From the NCBI RefSeq assembly GCF_010727325.1, contig NZ_AP022565.1, positions 5,332,001-5,396,000 on the forward strand: a stretch of DNA of 64,000 nucleotides, in the 5' to 3' direction. The translations under genes were made by a program, and so were the position numbers. Shown here one piece after another: positions 60,529 through 64,000 of this stretch (the first letter of the stretch is position 1; each line of letters starts with the position of its first letter). The DNA is from Mycolicibacterium alvei. GTDB lineage: Bacteria > Actinomycetota > Actinomycetes > Mycobacteriales > Mycobacteriaceae. Below the pieces are notes generated by a model, which saw nothing but the letters and a program-made list of their open reading frames with translations, made no database searches and had not been told where the DNA came from.

Positions 60529-62946
60529 ATGAGCTCACCACTTGACGGGTACACCGTCATCGACCTGTCGTACGGGATCGCCGGGGCGTACGCCACCAAG
60601 ATTCTCGCCGACGGCGGCGCCGATGTGATCAAAGTCGAAGCCGCCGAAGGTGACCCATTGCGCCGGTGGTCGGCGTCGGGTGCCGACATCGGTCCGGACC
60701 GGGATGGCGCGTTGTTCGCCTTCCTGGCGGGCGGGAAACGCAGTGTGATCCTGGAGTCCGGTGACCGTGAACTCCTGGACCGGTTGGTCGCCGCGGCCGA
60801 CGCCGTCATCTGGTCTCCGGAATCGCCTGTCGCCCAGTCGCTCGCACCGGAGGACCTGTTCCGGCGATACCCCCATCTGATCGTCACCACGATCACGCCG
60901 TTCGGGTTGGACGGGCCGTGGAGTGACCGGGCGGCCACCGAATTCACCCTCCAGGCCTGGTCGGGCGGCGCCATCGGGATCGGCCGTGGGGTGCAGGACC
61001 GGGCGCCGGTATCCATCGGCGGGCAGGTGGGCGAGTGGCTCACCGGTGCCTACGCAGCGGCGATGACCCTGGCGTTCCGGGAGCGGGCACTGCGTGACGG
61101 TCACGGCGAGCTGGTGGACCTGTCGGCGCTGGAGGCGCAGATTCTGGGGCTGACCTATTATCCGGTCACCTATTTCGAGATGCTGGGCCGGCCGTGGCGC
61201 ACCGAGCGCAGGCCCACCGTGCCCGGGGTGGCCGAGGCGGCCGACGGCCTGGTGGCCCTCGGATGTGGAACCGCCCAGCAGTGGTGGGATCTGTGCGCGA
61301 TGTCGGGTCACGACGAGTGGATCGACGAGAACTCCGAGCTCACCATCACCGAGCAGGCCAACCTGCACGCCGAAGAGTTGTACCGGTGGTTGCGCGACCA
61401 GAACGTGGACGACGTCCGAGAACTCGCATCGGCCTTCCGGATCCCGAACTCACCGGTCGGCAACGGTGAGAACGTCACCGCCATGGACCATTTCGTGGAG
61501 CGGAAGGCATTCGTCCGCAACCCGCAGTACGGGTTCACCCAGCCTGCCGCGCCGTACCGGCTGTCCGGTGTGACCCTGCGCGAGGCGGCGCCCGCGCCCC
61601 GCCTCGGCGAACACTCCGCGCAGATCAGGGCAGCGGAGCTGACTCCGCGCGACATCCCCACCGACAGGCCCGGGACTGATCGGTTGCCGTTCAGCGGATT
61701 ACGCGTGCTCGATATGACCACATTCTGGGCCGGCCCCTCGTGCACCCATCCGCTCGGCATGCTCGGCGCTGAGGTGATCCACCTCGAATCGACCCCACGC
61801 CCGGACGGTACGCGGCTGATCGCGGGCATCCCGGCCACCGTGGAGCAGTGGTGGGAACGCTCGCCGATCTTCAGTGCGCTCAACACCAACAAGAAGAGCC
61901 TGACCCTGGATTTTCAGACCGAGCAGGGTCGGGACCTACTGCGTCGGCTGATCGCGACCTGCGATGTGGTTGTCGAGAACTTCACCCCGAGGGTGATCGA
62001 ACAGATCGGACTCGACTTCGATTCCCTGCGGGAGCTGCGCGAGGACATCATCATGGTGCGCATGCCGGGCTTCGGGCTCGACGGGCCGTGGCGGGACAAC
62101 CCGGCATTTGCCTACATCATCGAGGATGCGTCGGGGCTGAGCTGGCTCACCGGATATCCGGATCGTGCTCCGTTCGAACCGTATTCGATCGGTGACCCCA
62201 ATGCCGGGGTGCATGCGCTGTCGGGACTGATGCTCGCGCTCGAGCATCGCCGCCGCACCGGGCAGGGGACGCTGGTAGAGGCCGCGATGGTCGATGCGGC
62301 GCTCAACGTAGCCGCCGAGCAGGTCATCGAGTACTCGGCCTACGGTGCACTGCTGCAGCGTGACGGCAACCGGGGTCCGGCCGCCGCGCCGCAGAACATC
62401 TACAAGTGCGCCGATATCGACGAGTTCGGCCGGGCGGACAGCTGGGTGGCGATCGCGGTCGGCACCGATGCTCAGTGGGCCGCACTGCGGGCGGCGCTGG
62501 GGCAACCGGGCTGGGCCACGGACCCGGAGTTGGATTCCGCCGCCGGGCGCCGGGCGCAGCACGATCTGATCGACCGGGAACTTGCCGCCTGGTGTCTACC
62601 GCGCAGCGGAGACGAGATCGTCGAAACCTTGTGGCCCGCAGGTATTCCAGTGGCCAAGGTCATGCAGCCGCACCGGCAGCTGGAACTGGAGCAGGTGCGA
62701 TTCCGGCGGTTCTTCGAGCATGTCGGGCACCCGGTGAACAACGCGGCACCACACAGCACCCTGCCCGTTTCGCTGGCCGATGGCCCACGGTCGCTGCATC
62801 GGCAGGCTGCACCGCTGCTGGGCGAGCACAATCACGCACTCCTGGCCGAGCTGGGGCTGTCCGAGGAGGAAATCGCGGCACTGGCCGACGACGGCGTGAT
62901 CGGTACCGAGCCCGGGGTGGGAGGCCGTCGCAAGGCGGCCCGCTGA
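60529..62946 (+). CDS. Double-domain CaiB/BaiF CoA-transferase (tandem fusion)
   Basis: 805 aa from ATG 60529; the open frame upstream is the crotonase gene. Two complete CaiB domains are joined: residues about 1-385 (VIDLSYGIAGAYATKILADGGADVIKVE) and about 390-780 (FSGLRVLDMTTFWAGPSCTHPLGMLGAEVIHLE). Each has its own substrate and CoA-binding segments. Duplicated CaiB proteins occur in the actinobacteria and may work as an intramolecular dimer. It is the last gene of the operon; the 64-kb edge is close. Confidence 0.9.
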   Translation: MSSPLDGYTVIDLSYGIAGAYATKILADGGADVIKVEAAEGDPLRRWSASGADIGPDRDGALFAFLAGGKRSVILESGDRELLDRLVAAADAVIWSPESPVAQSLAPEDLFRRYPHLIVTTITPFGLDGPWSDRAATEFTLQAWSGGAIGIGRGVQDRAPVSIGGQVGEWLTGAYAAAMTLAFRERALRDGHGELVDLSALEAQILGLTYYPVTYFEMLGRPWRTERRPTVPGVAEAADGLVALGCGTAQQWWDLCAMSGHDEWIDENSELTITEQANLHAEELYRWLRDQNVDDVRELASAFRIPNSPVGNGENVTAMDHFVERKAFVRNPQYGFTQPAAPYRLSGVTLREAAPAPRLGEHSAQIRAAELTPRDIPTDRPGTDRLPFSGLRVLDMTTFWAGPSCTHPLGMLGAEVIHLESTPRPDGTRLIAGIPATVEQWWERSPIFSALNTNKKSLTLDFQTEQGRDLLRRLIATCDVVVENFTPRVIEQIGLDFDSLRELREDIIMVRMPGFGLDGPWRDNPAFAYIIEDASGLSWLTGYPDRAPFEPYSIGDPNAGVHALSGLMLALEHRRRTGQGTLVEAAMVDAALNVAAEQVIEYSAYGALLQRDGNRGPAAAPQNIYKCADIDEFGRADSWVAIAVGTDAQWAALRAALGQPGWATDPELDSAAGRRAQHDLIDRELAAWCLPRSGDEIVETLWPAGIPVAKVMQPHRQLELEQVRFRRFFEHVGHPVNNAAPHSTLPVSLADGPRSLHRQAAPLLGEHNHALLAELGLSEEEIAALADDGVIGTEPGVGGRRKAAR

Positions 62947-62953
62947 TCCGGGC

Positions 62954-64000
62954 TCAGGCCCGCTCGAACGCGTCGAGCATCGTCCCGAAATCCTCGGTGT
63001 CCCAGAGGTGCAGGACGTTGCTCAACATCAACAGCTGAGCCCGGACCGGCTCGTTGTGCGCGATCCGAGGGTCGAAGCGATCGATGGGGCCATCCGGCAA
63101 TGCTGTGTGCAGGTAGGCCGGTGCGTCGAGCAACCAGGTCACTCCCATCAGTGCGGCATACAACATGAGTTGAGTACGTAGCGTGGGCAGATCGAGTGCG
63201 GGTCCACCTGCGGCCCGGAACTCGCCGGCGAAATGTGTCAGCAGCGCGTCGAGGTGGCGGGCCCAGATCTCCGTCTCGGCGCTACACAGTGAACCCCACA
63301 GGGCCATCGCGACATTCATGACGCTGACGCAGCCCCAGTCCATCAGTCCGCAGCCCGGTGTCCCGTCGGGTTCGGTCCAGAACCAGGCGTTGTCGACGTT
63401 GGCATTCCAGTGGCACAGCGATACCTGGTCGTCGGTGGCAGCCAGCCAGGTCATGATCGCGTCCTCGGCCGCGGCAATGCGGGCGACGTCGGCGAGCATG
63501 CGCGTGGTGAACTCCGGTTGCCCGACGACGGGCGGCAGCAACGCCGGATACCGGGCCGCGAATGAGGTCAACCGGTGGACTTGGGCGGCGAGCTCGGCAG
63601 GGGAGTGGAATGCCCGACTGCCGACGGTCACTTTCGCTGCGTCGTAGCGGAATTGCTCGGTCACCCTGTCGGGGAGCGCGCCGCCGTGATGTGCGCCCGC
63701 CAACCGTGCGACCGACGTGAGCAGGGCGCGGTAATGCCCGACGGGATCGGGCATCTGATAGTCCAGGCATTTGGCGTAGTGCGGTTCGATCCCGGCGGTG
63801 CCGAAGGAGATCCGTTCGCTCAGAAGGATTCCTGTGCACGAGGCCTGGTGGTAGTCGGCGAACAGACAGAGCGGCACCGTGACGGGAAGACGGGTGCCGG
63901 CCGACAGCGTACCGAACGCCACCTCAAGCTCCATCTGCGATTTCCCGCGGTCCCGGCGGGGATTGTCGAAGTCGCGGGAGAACTTGACGAACAGTTCCGT
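62954..64000 (-). CDS. Phosphotransferase-family (APH) protein, C-terminal part (cut by window edge)
   Basis: The minus-strand frame is open from 62954 to base 64000 without a stop; 348 codons are visible and the start is outside the window. The frame is still in coding text upstream of the internal ATG 63934 (ELFVKFSRDFDNPRRDRGKSQM). Catalytic loop VSLCHWNANVDNAWFW, where the usual HGD is changed to HWN, and the metal site GLMDWGCVSVMNVAMALW are seen. A HxD to HxN change could mean reduced kinase activity. It converges on the CoA-transferase gene, with 7 bp between stops. Confidence 0.8.
   Translation of the reverse strand, partial: TELFVKFSRDFDNPRRDRGKSQMELEVAFGTLSAGTRLPVTVPLCLFADYHQASCTGILLSERISFGTAGIEPHYAKCLDYQMPDPVGHYRALLTSVARLAGAHHGGALPDRVTEQFRYDAAKVTVGSRAFHSPAELAAQVHRLTSFAARYPALLPPVVGQPEFTTRMLADVARIAAAEDAIMTWLAATDDQVSLCHWNANVDNAWFWTEPDGTPGCGLMDWGCVSVMNVAMALWGSLCSAETEIWARHLDALLTHFAGEFRAAGGPALDLPTLRTQLMLYAALMGVTWLLDAPAYLHTALPDGPIDRFDPRIAHNEPVRAQLLMLSNVLHLWDTEDFGTMLDAFERA

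Overview
The window looks like the chromosome of a rapid-growing, environmental Mycolicibacterium or a close relative. It is GC-rich throughout, uses many GTG and TTG starts, and chains genes by ATGA/GTGA overlaps. It carries mycobacterial hallmarks: DUF732 and DUF4333 proteins, a fatty-acyl-AMP ligase, an ahpC-ahpD pair, a putative metalloprotease lipoprotein, F420/flavin luciferase-like enzymes and many FadD/FadE/P450/SDR genes. No tRNA, rRNA or CRISPR array was seen.

Layout. (1) 1-12.8 kb is an accessory, defence-like island, mostly on the minus strand. It holds the 5' end of a type I restriction hsdR (cut by the left edge), a nitroreductase-lipoprotein-STAS trio, an HSP90-like ATPase coupled to a TPR protein, a 338-aa orphan, a DEDDh exonuclease, a complete 1247-bp IS3-family element with a 4-bp target duplication, a 181-aa orphan, a DEDDh-BRCT exonuclease, and hsdS and hsdM. 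The hsdM-hsdS-exonuclease genes overlap and are probably one operon. (2) 12.9-24.6 kb is ordinary mycobacterial chromosome: small exported or membrane proteins, an orphan FAAL, the metalloprotease lipoprotein, ahpCD, an MFS transporter with a LacI regulator, and a P450-phosphotransferase-SDR group. (3) 24.7-40.6 kb is a CoA-ester catabolic island. It contains two acyl-CoA synthetases, a B12-dependent acyl-CoA mutase (separate large and small subunits) with its MeaB-type GTPase, a two-subunit acyl-CoA dehydrogenase, an enoyl-CoA hydratase, three SDRs, a thiolase, a CoA-transferase, a ferredoxin, an LLM oxidoreductase and a TetR regulator. (4) 40.6-53.8 kb is a ring-degradation island: an IclR regulator, two KstD-like FAD dehydrogenases, MhpC-, MhpA- and MhpB-like meta-cleavage enzymes, a large LLM monooxygenase, a cyclase/formamidase-like hydrolase, an FMN reductase, a hydrolase and SDRs. 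(5) 53.8-64 kb holds a TetR-[3Fe-4S] ferredoxin-P450 unit, an amidohydrolase, two tandem M24/creatinase-fold proteins (the second without metal ligands), a crotonase, a double-domain CaiB CoA-transferase and a partial phosphotransferase.

The most notable result is regulatory. Three divergent promoter regions (32.0, 38.0 and 43.1 kb) carry the same palindrome, GAGAAT-N3-ATTCTC. A fourth (27.4-27.6 kb) carries two copies of a 28-bp repeat containing one half-site. This ties the mutase/beta-oxidation genes and the meta-cleavage genes into one predicted regulon. The likely logic is oxygenase and dehydrogenase attack on a cyclic substrate, extradiol cleavage and hydrolysis, CoA activation, beta-oxidation by the heteromeric FadE/ECH/SDR/thiolase set, and carbon-skeleton rearrangement of a branched acyl-CoA by the mutase. 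The substrate cannot be read from the sequence.
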